From Flavobacterium odoriferum (GTDB lineage Bacteria; Bacteroidota; Bacteroidia; Flavobacteriales; Flavobacteriaceae): a DNA stretch of 64,000 nt. Position numbers and translations under genes: made by a program. Where the stretch lies: contig NZ_JAMKFA010000007.1 in the NCBI RefSeq assembly GCF_025499515.1, positions 62,001-126,000 of the forward strand. Direction: 5' to 3'. Under the pieces are notes generated by a model that was given only the letters and a program-made list of their open reading frames with translations, had not been told where the DNA came from and ran no database searches. Shown here one piece after another: positions 34,515 to 43,452 of this stretch (its first letter is position 1; the number at the start of each line of letters is the position of its first letter).

Positions 34515-35357
34515 CTACTTATTAAGTAGATCTTTTTTCATTTGTTCAACTGATGGACCAAATCTTTTATCCTTATCAATTTGTGTTTTGTTTATCCAAT
34601 CTATAAACGCATCTAATTTTTTTTGACGATAATATTCTCCTAAAATATTAAAAGCATTCTCAGTATTATAGCTGTTATCAGATACTTCTTTCAAAATTCT
34701 ATCATAAGTATCAATAGCTTGATTGAGTTGATTATTATGTATTTGAGAATATAACAACTCTTTACTTGTATAAGCATCATTAGGATCTAATTCTACAGCT
34801 ACTTTCAAAACTTCAATAGCTTTTTCATACTGACCTAAACAGTTGTATGAATATCCTAATTCAACACGAAGACCTTTAAAATTAGGATTTATCATTTTAG
34901 CTTTTTCTAAAAAATCTAATGCTTTGGCACACTCTCCCCAACCATTATACATATAACCCCATTTATATAGCCTTTCAATTGTATTTTCGTCTTCTTTATA
35001 AAATTTTAACCATTCTGGAAATTTTGAAATTTCTAATTCAATATAATGTGATTCAGGTATAATAGCAACAAGCACATTATTTGGTTGAAGTCTGTATTTC
35101 ATTGCGCCATCTAATTCTTTCTTTTTAAGAATATATTTACCCTCTTTATTGATTTTGAAAGAACCAGCATAGTCAAATGTTAATCCAGCTTGTGAGTCTA
35201 TATAAATAAACCCAAAATTATACGAACCTGTTGAATCTGCATCAAAAGCAATCCATTTATCCTCACTTTGTGTGAATTTTGAATTAAAATCTAACTTATT
35301 TTGAGCAATACAAAAACAAGAAATAAAAGACATTATGATTAAATAAAAAATCTTCAT
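34515..35357 (-). CDS. Secreted TPR-repeat protein
   Basis: 280 aa with a signal peptide (MKIFYLIIMSFISCFCIAQ). Residues about 135-225 contain three tetratricopeptide repeats, each with the W-L/G-Y/A/P pattern: YKWGYMYNGWGECAKALDFL, LRVELGYSYNCLGQYEKAIE and the YTSKELLYSQIHNNQLNQAI segment. TPRs mediate protein binding. No catalytic motif. The promoter and partner are not seen; function unknown. Confidence 0.82.
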   Translation of the reverse strand: MKIFYLIIMSFISCFCIAQNKLDFNSKFTQSEDKWIAFDADSTGSYNFGFIYIDSQAGLTFDYAGSFKINKEGKYILKKKELDGAMKYRLQPNNVLVAIIPESHYIELEISKFPEWLKFYKEDENTIERLYKWGYMYNGWGECAKALDFLEKAKMINPNFKGLRVELGYSYNCLGQYEKAIEVLKVAVELDPNDAYTSKELLYSQIHNNQLNQAIDTYDRILKEVSDNSYNTENAFNILGEYYRQKKLDAFIDWINKTQIDKDKRFGPSVEQMKKDLLNK

Positions 35358-35394
35358 AGCTTAATCTTATTTATAATTATTTATTCAAAATATA

Positions 35395-35859
35395 TTATTT
35401 TATATATAACTTTTTAATCTTTGGAATTGGTCCTCCACATTTTACTTCGTGGCATTTGATACAAGCATCGATTCCGTTATTAAAATGTTCTTTAGCGTTT
35501 TTTGGATCTTCATAAATCAATTCTTGCGCTTTGATAAATTTAGCCGCTTGTTCATTAAAAAAAGCATCCTTATCGGTTTCATCAGTCATTACTGCTTTAT
35601 GAATTTTGATAAAATGTTGCGGAAATTTACCAATTGTATCACCTTTAACAATTCGTTCTTTTAAACGTTCATTATCAACATACATTTGTTCCATAAGCGC
35701 AGCCATTTCTGACATTTCATACATTTCAAATCCATCTTTATTCAAAGTTGAATCTGTTGCACAAGCTTCTTTATCTGTTGCTTTTTCTGATGTATCGCCA
35801 ACTTTCTTCTCACAAGAAAAAAGCAATAATCCGAAAACTATTAATAGTACTTTTTTCAT
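35395..35859 (-). CDS. Lipoprotein with a single CxxCH heme motif
   Basis: 154 aa. Lipobox LLLFSC places the lipidated Cys at residue 16. A CIKCH motif (Cys133-Cys136-His137) is followed by EVKCGGPIPKIKKL, the arrangement of monoheme c-type cytochrome-like lipoproteins. The heme axial second ligand is not certain. It overlaps the DUF4920 gene by one base, so the two are translated together and probably act in the periplasm or outer membrane. Confidence 0.8.
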   Translation of the reverse strand: MKKVLLIVFGLLLFSCEKKVGDTSEKATDKEACATDSTLNKDGFEMYEMSEMAALMEQMYVDNERLKERIVKGDTIGKFPQHFIKIHKAVMTDETDKDAFFNEQAAKFIKAQELIYEDPKNAKEHFNNGIDACIKCHEVKCGGPIPKIKKLYIK

Positions 35860-36350
35860 TATTTAGCAATTAAAACACCGTCAGCCATGAATGAATACGT
35901 TACTTTTGGTTCAGTAATACTATCTATTGCAGCTTGCGATTTTCCAGCATCTTTGGCATAATGTTTTAAATCATCAACGGTTTCAACGCTTACAAACGCT
36001 TTACCATTTACAACAACTTCTTTATCTTGCGCATTTTTAGGAACAAAAAAGCCATAATCTTTAAACTTTACAAAAGCTTCTTTATCATCAGCTAAGTCTA
36101 ATGTCATCCAACAACCTTTTTTCTGACATACTTCGTTAATTTCCGATTTGAATTTAACTTCAAGCGTATCACCTTCTTTTAAATCGGCAAATTTCTTCAT
36201 CATTTCGTCTGTAGACAAAGCGTCATCAACCGAAATTGAATCACCAAATTTTGCATATTCAACTTTTGCTACTTCTGGAGCAACTTCTTTTTTTTGTTCG
36301 CAATTCACAAATAATGACGCCATTACGCCAAGAACAAGTATTTTTTTCAT
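35859..36350 (-). CDS. DUF4920 lipoprotein
   Basis: 163 aa. Lipobox-like ASLFVNC at residues 11-17, then the DUF4920 core (FGDSISVDDALS, CQKKGCWMTLDLADDKEAFVKFKDYGFFVPK). The CQKKGCW motif carries two conserved cysteines that could bind metal or form a disulfide. Function unknown. Paired with the CxxCH lipoprotein downstream on the same strand. Confidence 0.85.
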   Translation of the reverse strand: MKKILVLGVMASLFVNCEQKKEVAPEVAKVEYAKFGDSISVDDALSTDEMMKKFADLKEGDTLEVKFKSEINEVCQKKGCWMTLDLADDKEAFVKFKDYGFFVPKNAQDKEVVVNGKAFVSVETVDDLKHYAKDAGKSQAAIDSITEPKVTYSFMADGVLIAK

Positions 36351-36552
36351 TTTTTTAAGAGTGTTTATTCAACAAAATTAACTATATTTTTTTACTTTTA
36401 CATCGAGTAAAGAAAAGAATTATAAGTCATTCAATTAATTATTTAATTCCATTATTAATTCAAATCGTCAATTACAAGAATATTGAGCTATTGATTTCTC
36501 AGTTGTTGATAATTATTTTTAATTATGTAAAAATAAAACTTCTTTTTTTTAT

Positions 36553-36560
36553 TAGATTTG
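36553..36560 (+). promoter_or_regulatory. -7 element of ilvE
   Basis: TAGATTTG matches TAnnTTTG; the leader to the ATG is about 60 bases. The spacer between 36351 and here shows no gene. Confidence 0.5.
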
Positions 36561-36624
36561 CAATTAATATATAAAATTTAGCCATTTTATTGCTGAATAT
36601 CTAATTTATAACAGATTATCCCTG

Positions 36625-37692
36625 ATGGAATTAAAAACTTTAAGCGAAATTGAAATTATTTCGGCTGCTTCGTCAAAAATTAATGAAGTAGATTTTGAAA
36701 ATCTAACTTTTGGAAATGTATTCACTGACCATATGTTAGTTTGTGACTATAAAGACGGAGCTTGGCAAAAACCTGTTATAGAACCTTACGCTCCTTTTAT
36801 GATTGATCCATCATCAAAAGTATTTCATTATGGGCAAGCTATTTTTGAAGGAATGAAAGCATATAAAGACGAGCAAGATGATGTATGGTTGTTTAGACCT
36901 GATGAAAATTTTCACCGTTTTAATAAAAGTGCTTCAAGAATGGCAATGCCAGAAGTTCCTGAAGATGTTTTCATGGGCGGCTTACACAAACTTTTAGAAA
37001 TTGAAAAGGATTGGGTAAAAAAAGGAAAAGGAAACACCTTATATATTAGACCTTTTATGATTGCAACTGGACATGGTGTTATTGCTGCACCTTCGTCTGA
37101 ATATCGATTTATGATTATTTTATCGCCAGCTCGTGCTTATTATTCGGGTGAAGTTAAAGTAATTATAGCCGAACATTTTAGTAGAGCTGCAAATGGTGGA
37201 ATTGGCGCTGCAAAAGCTGCTGGAAATTATTCAGCACAGTTTTATCCAACAAAATTAGCAAACGAAAAAGGATTCCAACAAATTATTTGGACTGACGATG
37301 CAACGCATACTAAGTTAGAAGAAGCTGGAACAATGAATGTTTTCTTTAGAATTAATGATACTTTATTTACAGCACCAACAAGTGAGCGTATTTTAGATGG
37401 TGTAACACGAAAAAGTGTAATTGAATTAGCTAAAAGAGAAAATATTAATGTTGAAGTTCGTTCAGTTTTAGTGGATGAATTAATTGCTGCCGCAAAAGAT
37501 GGTTCGTTAAAAGAAATTTTTGGTGCCGGAACAGCTGCTGTTATTAATCCAATTGTAGGTTTTTCATATAAAGATACTTATTATGAATTACCAAAAATTG
37601 AAAACTCAATGGCTTTGGAAATTAAAGAAAAACTAACTAATATTCAATACAAATTAGCTGAAGATACTTTTGGATGGACAGTTAAAATCTAA
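36625..37692 (+). CDS. ilvE: Branched-chain amino acid aminotransferase
   Basis: 355 aa, fold-type IV, group II BCAT. The N-terminal DYKDGAWQKPVIEPYAPF and YGQAIFEGMKAYK signatures match the type; the PLP-binding lysine is in GAAKAAGNYSAQFY, and EEAGTMNVFF supplies the phosphate-side loop. It catalyses the last step of valine, leucine and isoleucine synthesis. A single gene with its own promoter and terminator. Confidence 0.96.
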   Translation: MELKTLSEIEIISAASSKINEVDFENLTFGNVFTDHMLVCDYKDGAWQKPVIEPYAPFMIDPSSKVFHYGQAIFEGMKAYKDEQDDVWLFRPDENFHRFNKSASRMAMPEVPEDVFMGGLHKLLEIEKDWVKKGKGNTLYIRPFMIATGHGVIAAPSSEYRFMIILSPARAYYSGEVKVIIAEHFSRAANGGIGAAKAAGNYSAQFYPTKLANEKGFQQIIWTDDATHTKLEEAGTMNVFFRINDTLFTAPTSERILDGVTRKSVIELAKRENINVEVRSVLVDELIAAAKDGSLKEIFGAGTAAVINPIVGFSYKDTYYELPKIENSMALEIKEKLTNIQYKLAEDTFGWTVKI

Positions 37693-37708
37693 GAATTTAG
37701 ACTTAAAT

Positions 37709-37745
37709 AAAAAAATGCGATTTCAAATTGAAATCGCATTTTTTT
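37709..37745. terminator. Bidirectional terminator
   Basis: Near-perfect AAAAATGCGATTTC/GAAATCGCATTTTT arms with a very short loop, between ilvE and the convergent MazG-type gene. Confidence 0.85.
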
Positions 37746-38127
37746 ATTTTAAAATGGCAGAAAAATTTGGTTTAAAATAATTTGGCCCTTTCATTACTTT
37801 TCCATCTTCACGATAAATAGGTTTTCCATCTTCACCAAGTTTACTCATATTTGAGCGTTGTATTTCGTCAAAAACTTCTTCAATTTTATGTTGCAAACCA
37901 TGTTCTAAAATAGTTCCGCATAAAATATATAACATATCGCCAAGTGCATCCGCTATTTCTACAATATCATTATTTTCTACTGCTTCCAAATACTCCTCGT
38001 TTTCTTCTTTCATTAAATTAAAACGAAGTTCATTTTTAAGTTTACCTAAATCGGCTTTCATTTCAGTACTTACACCTAATCCATAGGTTTCGTGAAATAA
38101 TTTTACAGCGTTTAATTGTTTTTGCAT
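37744..38127 (-). CDS. MazG-superfamily nucleotide pyrophosphohydrolase
   Basis: 127 aa of the all-alpha NTP pyrophosphohydrolase fold. The metal-binding acidic pair is NLMKEENEEYLEA and the downstream acidic motif is IVEIADALGDMLYILCG (ExxED..D type). It probably cleaves non-canonical nucleoside triphosphates or ATP-like nucleotides; resemblance to the phosphoribosyl-ATP pyrophosphohydrolase-like group is general. No partner gene. Confidence 0.85.
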   Translation of the reverse strand: MQKQLNAVKLFHETYGLGVSTEMKADLGKLKNELRFNLMKEENEEYLEAVENNDIVEIADALGDMLYILCGTILEHGLQHKIEEVFDEIQRSNMSKLGEDGKPIYREDGKVMKGPNYFKPNFSAILK

Positions 38128-38188
38128 AACTTTACTTTAATTAATTACTTACTAAAAGTATATTTTACTATCCAAACAAAACTTTAAA

Positions 38189-39592
38189 ATGAAAAAAGTT
38201 ATTTTATTATTATTAACAACAATTAATTTTTATGGTCAAGTTCTTGAAAGAATTACTCCAATAAATGAATTTAGTATTTTTAGTTTTGGAAATTCGCTTG
38301 CTCATCATAATAATGATTTTATCGTTGGAGGGTTTGATGCAGTTCCGCCTACAGGCAATTTTAGATTGTATGCCTTTGAAAAAACTTCTACTGGTTTTGT
38401 CCAAAATCAAATAATATTACCACCAGAAATTGGTGAAAATTATACCAATGCAATAGAAATCGACAATGATTTTCTATTCATTGGGAGCCAAAATAATTCA
38501 ACTAACATACCAAATGGAGGTGCAGTCTATGTTTTCAAAAAAACTGGTTCTACTTGGTCATATATATCAAAAATTCAACCCTCAAGCTTAAGCTCGGGAG
38601 AAAATTTTGGAACATATATTTCTTTTTATGACAATCAAGTATTTATTGGCTCAAAAAATTATAATACAAATGGGGCAATTTATGTTTTTGATAAAATTGG
38701 AGACACTTTTACATTCAATCAGATTTTAACTATAAACTACAATCAAAACTTTGGTGATTTTATTGATATTGAAAATAATTTTTTAATTACAACAAACCTA
38801 AATACTGCAACGAATGAATCGTCTGTTATTAGTTATGAAAAAGTTAGTGGATCTTGGTATTTATCAAATGAGTTTAATGTTGGAAATTTAGGAAACAATA
38901 AAAATTTAAAAGTCAACTATTCTAACAATCAACTTTTTATATCAAGAGATGGTGATCCAACTCCAATTCCTACAGAAAGAAAAATCGATATTTATAATTT
39001 TATATCTAACAACTGGATATATGATAGTTTTTTAGAACATGCCATTGGTGATTATTTTGAAGCTTCAGTTAATGTATACAATAATAAAATGATTGTTTCT
39101 GCATTAGGATATTACATTTTGTCGATGGAACGAAAAAACATTACTTTATTCTATAAAAAAATAAGTGGCAATTGGGTATTACAAAACTCATTTACAGGTC
39201 AAAGTAGCTTTAATGAAGATAATTTTGGGAATTTGAATAAAATTAAAGATGAAACTGTCGTTTTTGGAAACGATTATGAAAAATGGCAGCCAACTCCTCC
39301 ATTTTCAAGTCCAAACGGTGGTGCGTATACAATTGACACAACACTTTCAGCAAACTTATATTCTAAAAACGAAGCTGAAATTTATCCAAATCCAGTTGAA
39401 TCAATTTTGAATATAGATAATAAAAGTGATTTTGAAATTAATCAGATCACAATAACTGATGTAAACGGGAGAATATTGTCAACTACATCATCGCTTACAA
39501 TTGATTTTTCAAATTACTCAAAAGGAATTTATTTTCTAAAAATAACACATAATAACGGAAATATATACACTAAAAAAATACTAAAAAACTAA
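38189..39592 (+). CDS. Type IX secretion cargo with C-terminal sorting domain
   Basis: 467 aa with a signal peptide (MKKVILLLLTTINFYGQ). The middle is built of FG-GAP/beta-propeller-like repeats (GGAVYVFKKTGSTWSY, GAIYVFDKIGDTF and others). The last 75 residues, AEIYPNPVESILNI to KGIYFLKITHNNGNIYTKKI, are the type A sorting domain removed as the protein crosses the outer membrane by the type IX system. Function of the mature protein is unknown. Confidence 0.88.
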   Translation: MKKVILLLLTTINFYGQVLERITPINEFSIFSFGNSLAHHNNDFIVGGFDAVPPTGNFRLYAFEKTSTGFVQNQIILPPEIGENYTNAIEIDNDFLFIGSQNNSTNIPNGGAVYVFKKTGSTWSYISKIQPSSLSSGENFGTYISFYDNQVFIGSKNYNTNGAIYVFDKIGDTFTFNQILTINYNQNFGDFIDIENNFLITTNLNTATNESSVISYEKVSGSWYLSNEFNVGNLGNNKNLKVNYSNNQLFISRDGDPTPIPTERKIDIYNFISNNWIYDSFLEHAIGDYFEASVNVYNNKMIVSALGYYILSMERKNITLFYKKISGNWVLQNSFTGQSSFNEDNFGNLNKIKDETVVFGNDYEKWQPTPPFSSPNGGAYTIDTTLSANLYSKNEAEIYPNPVESILNIDNKSDFEINQITITDVNGRILSTTSSLTIDFSNYSKGIYFLKITHNNGNIYTKKILKN

Positions 39593-39628
39593 TGATATAG
39601 CTATATTTGCATCTCTTAATATATAAAT

Positions 39629-39817
39629 ATGTTCACAACAGGCCAAATCTATTTTGCGATTTTTTTCATTATTGCTTTTGTAATTACAATGATATTGGTT
39701 TATCGCAAAGATTTAAAAATTTTAAAACCTTTTTATAAAGGAACTTATTCTATTTTTATAGGTTTTATCATTTTTATTTGTCTGCTTTTTCTTATTAAGT
39801 TTTTGATGAAAGATTAA
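39629..39817 (+). CDS. 62-aa two-helix membrane protein
   Basis: Starts MFTTGQIYFAIFFIIAFVIT. Two membrane segments, at about residues 7-23 and 41-57, flank a basic loop YRKDLKILKPFYKG. The pattern and length match short flavobacterial proteins I recognise, without a named function. It lies 34 bases before the SRPBCC gene. Confidence 0.75.
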   Translation: MFTTGQIYFAIFFIIAFVITMILVYRKDLKILKPFYKGTYSIFIGFIIFICLLFLIKFLMKD

Positions 39818-39850
39818 TTTGCTATATTTGAACAACATAAGCTGTCCGAA

Positions 39851-40876
39851 ATGAGAATTCTAAAATATGTCTTACTTTTATTGCTGCTTTTTAGTGTAGC
39901 GTTTATTGTTTTTGTAGCTACCCAGCCTAGTGACTACAAAATAAAACGTACAAAAGAAATTAAAGTAGCCAAAGACATAGTTTTTAATTTTGTTTCTGAT
40001 AGTACCACTATAGCCGATTGGAATCCGTGGGACAAAAATGAAGCTGTTTTTAAAAACAACACATCAACTTCTACTGATTCATTATTGCAAAATATAATTG
40101 TAAATAATGAAGAAAATAAATCGCTATTACAATTTCAAAAAACAAAAAGCGGAACTTTAATCACATGGGAACTTAACGGGAAATTAGATTTTAATCTAAA
40201 AATGTTAAGTGTTTTACAAGGTGGCGTTGATAATGTTTTAGGCGATAAATTAGATGAAGGTTTAAACAATATTGATAATTATTTAGTAAAAGAACTAACT
40301 ACTTACACTATTAAAGTACATGGTTTAGTTACCAAACATACTACAAACTACATTCAGCAAATAGATACTTGTGCGCTTGCAGATTTTCAGAAAAAATCAA
40401 AAACAATGTTACAAAACATGTTGTCATTTGTAGAAAAAAATGATATTAAAATTACAGGTTTGCCATTCATTGTGTACGAAAATAAAAACACAGTAGACAA
40501 TCAAACTATTTTTGCAATGTGTGTTCCAGTTGAAGAAGAAATTTTAACTACAGAAGGTAGTGAAATTTCTGGAGGACATTTTGATGAATTCTTAGCAGTT
40601 AAAACAACATTAGTTGGAGATTATTCTCACAATAAAGAAGCTTGGAAAAAAACAGCTACATACATAAAAGAGAAGAAATTGGTTGAAGACGGAACTGGTA
40701 AACACATTGAAATTTATAAAGTTAGTTTACCAAAAGAACGTAAACCTTCTAAGTGGGTAACTGAAATTTATGTACCAATAAAAAAACGAGTTTACATTCC
40801 AAAACCAAAACCAGTTGAAACTGAACAAGAAATTACAACACCTGTAGAAGGTACAACAACTAATACAAATCAATAA
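39851..40876 (+). CDS. SRPBCC-domain protein with GyrI-like C-terminal domain
   Basis: 341 aa. A membrane anchor at residues 5-24, an SRPBCC (polyketide cyclase/START-like) domain at about 30-170 containing WNPWDKNE, and a second domain at about 190-320 with the GyrI-like features (GLPFIVYENKNTVDNQTIFAMCVPV, IEIYKVSLPKERKPSKWVTEIYVPI). The first domain binds hydrophobic ligands in other proteins. The Thr/Gln-rich tail is probably disordered. It is probably in an operon with the 62-aa gene before and the secreted protein after. Confidence 0.8.
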   Translation: MRILKYVLLLLLLFSVAFIVFVATQPSDYKIKRTKEIKVAKDIVFNFVSDSTTIADWNPWDKNEAVFKNNTSTSTDSLLQNIIVNNEENKSLLQFQKTKSGTLITWELNGKLDFNLKMLSVLQGGVDNVLGDKLDEGLNNIDNYLVKELTTYTIKVHGLVTKHTTNYIQQIDTCALADFQKKSKTMLQNMLSFVEKNDIKITGLPFIVYENKNTVDNQTIFAMCVPVEEEILTTEGSEISGGHFDEFLAVKTTLVGDYSHNKEAWKKTATYIKEKKLVEDGTGKHIEIYKVSLPKERKPSKWVTEIYVPIKKRVYIPKPKPVETEQEITTPVEGTTTNTNQ

Positions 40877-40896
40877 TTATTTTAAATTTTACACTA

Positions 40897-41346
40897 ATGA
40901 ATAAACTTTTTTTATCAATTGCCTTTATACTAATTGGATCTTTTATAAATGCGCAAGAAGTTGAAATTAAAGATGATAAAGTTCTTTTAGATGGAACACC
41001 AATTTTAAAATATGAGAAAATAAACATTTTACAACATTCGTTTTATTCAATAGAAAGCGATGATGAAATTTTACTTTTCAAATGGCATGACAATGAAACG
41101 AGTCAATATAATGAAGATGATTATATTATTTTAAATTTTTTAACTGCTAAAGTAAAAGTAGAAACTACAAGTGTGGAGCATGTTATTTCAGGATTAGGAA
41201 TGAATTCTAAAAAGAACATGCAAAAACTAATAAAATGGTTGATTAAAGAAAAAGTATTAGATTCAAAAGGAAATTTAAATACTGAAAAATTACAAACTTT
41301 TTACGATAAATATAACGAAGACATCACACAAAGAACTTCTAGATAA
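40897..41346 (+). CDS. Secreted hypothetical protein
   Basis: 149 aa with a signal peptide (MNKLFLSIAFILIGSFINAQ). The mature part is an acidic-basic, mainly beta protein (DGTPILKYEKINILQHSFYS, LLFKWHDNETSQYNEDDY) ending in a basic helix. No family recognised. It follows the SRPBCC gene by 20 bases. Confidence 0.75.
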   Translation: MNKLFLSIAFILIGSFINAQEVEIKDDKVLLDGTPILKYEKINILQHSFYSIESDDEILLFKWHDNETSQYNEDDYIILNFLTAKVKVETTSVEHVISGLGMNSKKNMQKLIKWLIKEKVLDSKGNLNTEKLQTFYDKYNEDITQRTSR

Positions 41347-41350
41347 AATA

Positions 41351-41381
41351 AAAAAAGGACATTTTAAAATGTCCTTTTTTT
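41351..41381. terminator. Bidirectional terminator
   Basis: Perfect palindrome AAAAAAGGAC-ATTTTAAAAT-GTCCTTTTTT between convergent genes. Confidence 0.85.
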
Positions 41382-41382
41382 A

Positions 41383-42105
41383 TCACTTATTTTTTCCTAT
41401 CATATACTTTACAACCGTTTCTGCAGCATGTAAACCAAACAAAGCGGGCATCCAACTGTTCGTTCCATAAAATGACTTCTTAAAGTTAGAACCATCTGTC
41501 ATTTTTACACTATCATAATCAGGTCGCTCAAAAGAATATACTACTTTAACACCGCTTGAAATTCCTTCTAATTTTAATCGCTTTCTTACCTGTTTCGCTA
41601 AAGGACAATAGTCGGTTTTACTGATGTCTTTTACACGAACTTTTTCGGCTTCAAACTTTCCTCCAGCTCCCATGTTGCTGATTACTTTCACTTTCTTACG
41701 TTTACAAGCCACAATCAAATTGATTTTTGGTGTTAAGCTGTCAATACAATCTAAAACGTAATCAAATTCTGGTGTTACTAATTCAAATGCGCGTTCTGGA
41801 GATAAAAATTCTTCAATGCGTGTTAATTTTAATTCCGGATTAATATCCATCAAACGATCTCCAACAATTTTTACTTTTGGTTCACCAACCGTGCTATGCA
41901 AAGCTGGTAATTGACGATTAATATTGGTAATATCCACCACATCTCCATCAACAATAGTCATAGAACCAACACCAGCACGAGCTAAAAATTCGGCAGCAAA
42001 ACTTCCTACACCACCTAATCCAACAACCAAAACATTTGCATTTTCAAGTTTTTGAATGCCTTCTTCTTTAAATAATAAAACTGCGCGTTCTTTCCACTTT
42101 GCCAT
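41383..42105 (-). CDS. tcdA: tRNA threonylcarbamoyladenosine dehydratase
   Basis: 240 aa, ThiF/E1-like ATP-dependent dehydratase that closes t6A to cyclic t6A in ANN-decoding tRNAs. The nucleotide-binding GLGGVGSFAAEFLARAGVG and ThiF signature DGDVVDITNINRQLPAL are present, with DYVLDCIDSLTPKINLI downstream. The catalytic cysteine region (YCPLAK) is plausible but not verified. Length is slightly under the E. coli 268 aa. Confidence 0.92.
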   Translation of the reverse strand: MAKWKERAVLLFKEEGIQKLENANVLVVGLGGVGSFAAEFLARAGVGSMTIVDGDVVDITNINRQLPALHSTVGEPKVKIVGDRLMDINPELKLTRIEEFLSPERAFELVTPEFDYVLDCIDSLTPKINLIVACKRKKVKVISNMGAGGKFEAEKVRVKDISKTDYCPLAKQVRKRLKLEGISSGVKVVYSFERPDYDSVKMTDGSNFKKSFYGTNSWMPALFGLHAAETVVKYMIGKNK

Positions 42106-42109
42106 AACA

Positions 42110-42142
42110 GTGTTGAATCGTTAAATTGATTAATTGTTTAAC
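42110..42142. repeat. Word-like repeat in the tcdA/tatD spacer
   Basis: TTAAATTGATTAATTGTTTA-type units fill the spacer; read on the minus strand they resemble the AACAATT words at 12655. Confidence 0.4.
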
Positions 42143-42785
42143 TGAAAATCCTTGAAAAATTAGTAAAAACGATAGTTTTCATTTCCTCTACCGAAATTCC
42201 TTTTATCGAAGCCGCTTTTTCATACACTTCATAAATGGATTCTTCAATCGTATCGGTTTCTAATAAAATTTGATTTTCGGGTGCAAAGGTAAATACTTTT
42301 TCTAAATCTTGATTACGAAGTAAGTATTTTCCAAACGAAAGATAAAATCCGTTATCTAAAAGCGTTTTCGCCACTTGCTCATTTTTTGAGAATCCATGAA
42401 TAATCATTGAATTTTCTATTTTCATTTCTTTCTTGATGGCAATTACTTCATCATAAGCCGCGACACAATGTAAAACTATAGGTTTATTGGTGAGCCTTAC
42501 AATTTCTAATTGCTTCTTGAAAACGGATATTTGTAAGTCTAATGGAATTTCTATTCGTTTATCTAAACCACATTCGCCAAGTGCTAAACATTCAGATAAT
42601 TGCAGTTTTTCTTTGATGATTTCTAAATCTGATTCTAAACGATTCTCATCGATATACCAAGGATGAATTCCAATAGAGTAATTAGGAATCGAAGCGTCAA
42701 ATTCCCACGGATATTGATTTACGACTTCAATCACATCCGAAAGATTCGAAAATTTGTGCGTATGTAAGTTTATAAATTTAGTCAT
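42138..42785 (-). CDS. TatD-family hydrolase
   Basis: 215 aa, metal-dependent TIM-barrel nuclease/hydrolase. The opening INLHTHKFS gives the HxH metal ligands, ALGECGLDKR the conserved Glu, LHCVAAYDE and HGFSKNE the histidines, and LETDT the catalytic aspartate. Shorter than the typical 250-265 aa because the N-terminal stretch is compact. The stop codons and overlap with DUF1684 (8 bases) show co-translation. Confidence 0.88.
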   Translation of the reverse strand: MTKFINLHTHKFSNLSDVIEVVNQYPWEFDASIPNYSIGIHPWYIDENRLESDLEIIKEKLQLSECLALGECGLDKRIEIPLDLQISVFKKQLEIVRLTNKPIVLHCVAAYDEVIAIKKEMKIENSMIIHGFSKNEQVAKTLLDNGFYLSFGKYLLRNQDLEKVFTFAPENQILLETDTIEESIYEVYEKAASIKGISVEEMKTIVFTNFSRIFS

Positions 42786-43368
42786 GAAATTTCTTTACTC
42801 CAGCTAAAATTTCGATATCCAAATCGTTCTCTAAAGGCACAATCGGACAAGAATATTCATAATTATAGGCACAATACGGATTGTAAGCTTTATTGAAATC
42901 AATAGTCCAAGTTCTACCTTTTTGGATTCTCATGTCAACATATCTTCCACCTATGTAGCTTTCTTTTCCGCAAGTTGAATCAGAAAATGGTAGGAATAAA
43001 TAATCTTCATAACCTGGTTTTTTATTCAAATCTACATTCTGATACACATTTAGTTTTAATGCTTTACCATCAATTTCAAAGTGTAATTCTCCATATTTTT
43101 TGTACAATGGAGTTCTCGAAGTTGTTGTTTTCATGCCAAAAGGCTTTTCCTTTTTGGTTCTAATAAAAGTCGCTTCTACAATAAACTTTTCGTTTAAAGA
43201 AAAGAAATCTAAACCTTGAAAATGTTTTAAATCGTCTTTCATCAAAGGACTTTTCAATGAATCCGCATAACTTTTATTCAGTTCGGTTTGAAATTTTTCA
43301 GCCGAAGACAAGTCTTTTTGAGCAAAAGCTAAAGGCGTACAAAAAAGTAAAACTAGTATTTTTTTCAT
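42778..43368 (-). CDS. DUF1684 secreted protein
   Basis: 196 aa from the ATG giving MKKILVLLFCTPLAFAQ, a signal peptide. The DUF1684 signature follows: RTPLYKKYGELHFEIDGK, LFLPFSDSTCGKESYIGGRYVD, and WTIDFNKAYNPYCAYNYEYSCPIVP. The conserved Cys and Tyr cluster at the end may be catalytic or structural. Function unknown. It overlaps the TatD gene by 8 bases. Confidence 0.88.
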   Translation of the reverse strand: MKKILVLLFCTPLAFAQKDLSSAEKFQTELNKSYADSLKSPLMKDDLKHFQGLDFFSLNEKFIVEATFIRTKKEKPFGMKTTTSRTPLYKKYGELHFEIDGKALKLNVYQNVDLNKKPGYEDYLFLPFSDSTCGKESYIGGRYVDMRIQKGRTWTIDFNKAYNPYCAYNYEYSCPIVPLENDLDIEILAGVKKFHD

Positions 43369-43452
43369 CAGATTCAATTTTTACAAAAATATATAATTTC
43401 TATAACATTTTATTACGTATGCCTTTCGTAAATTTACAGCAGAAATAAAGCC

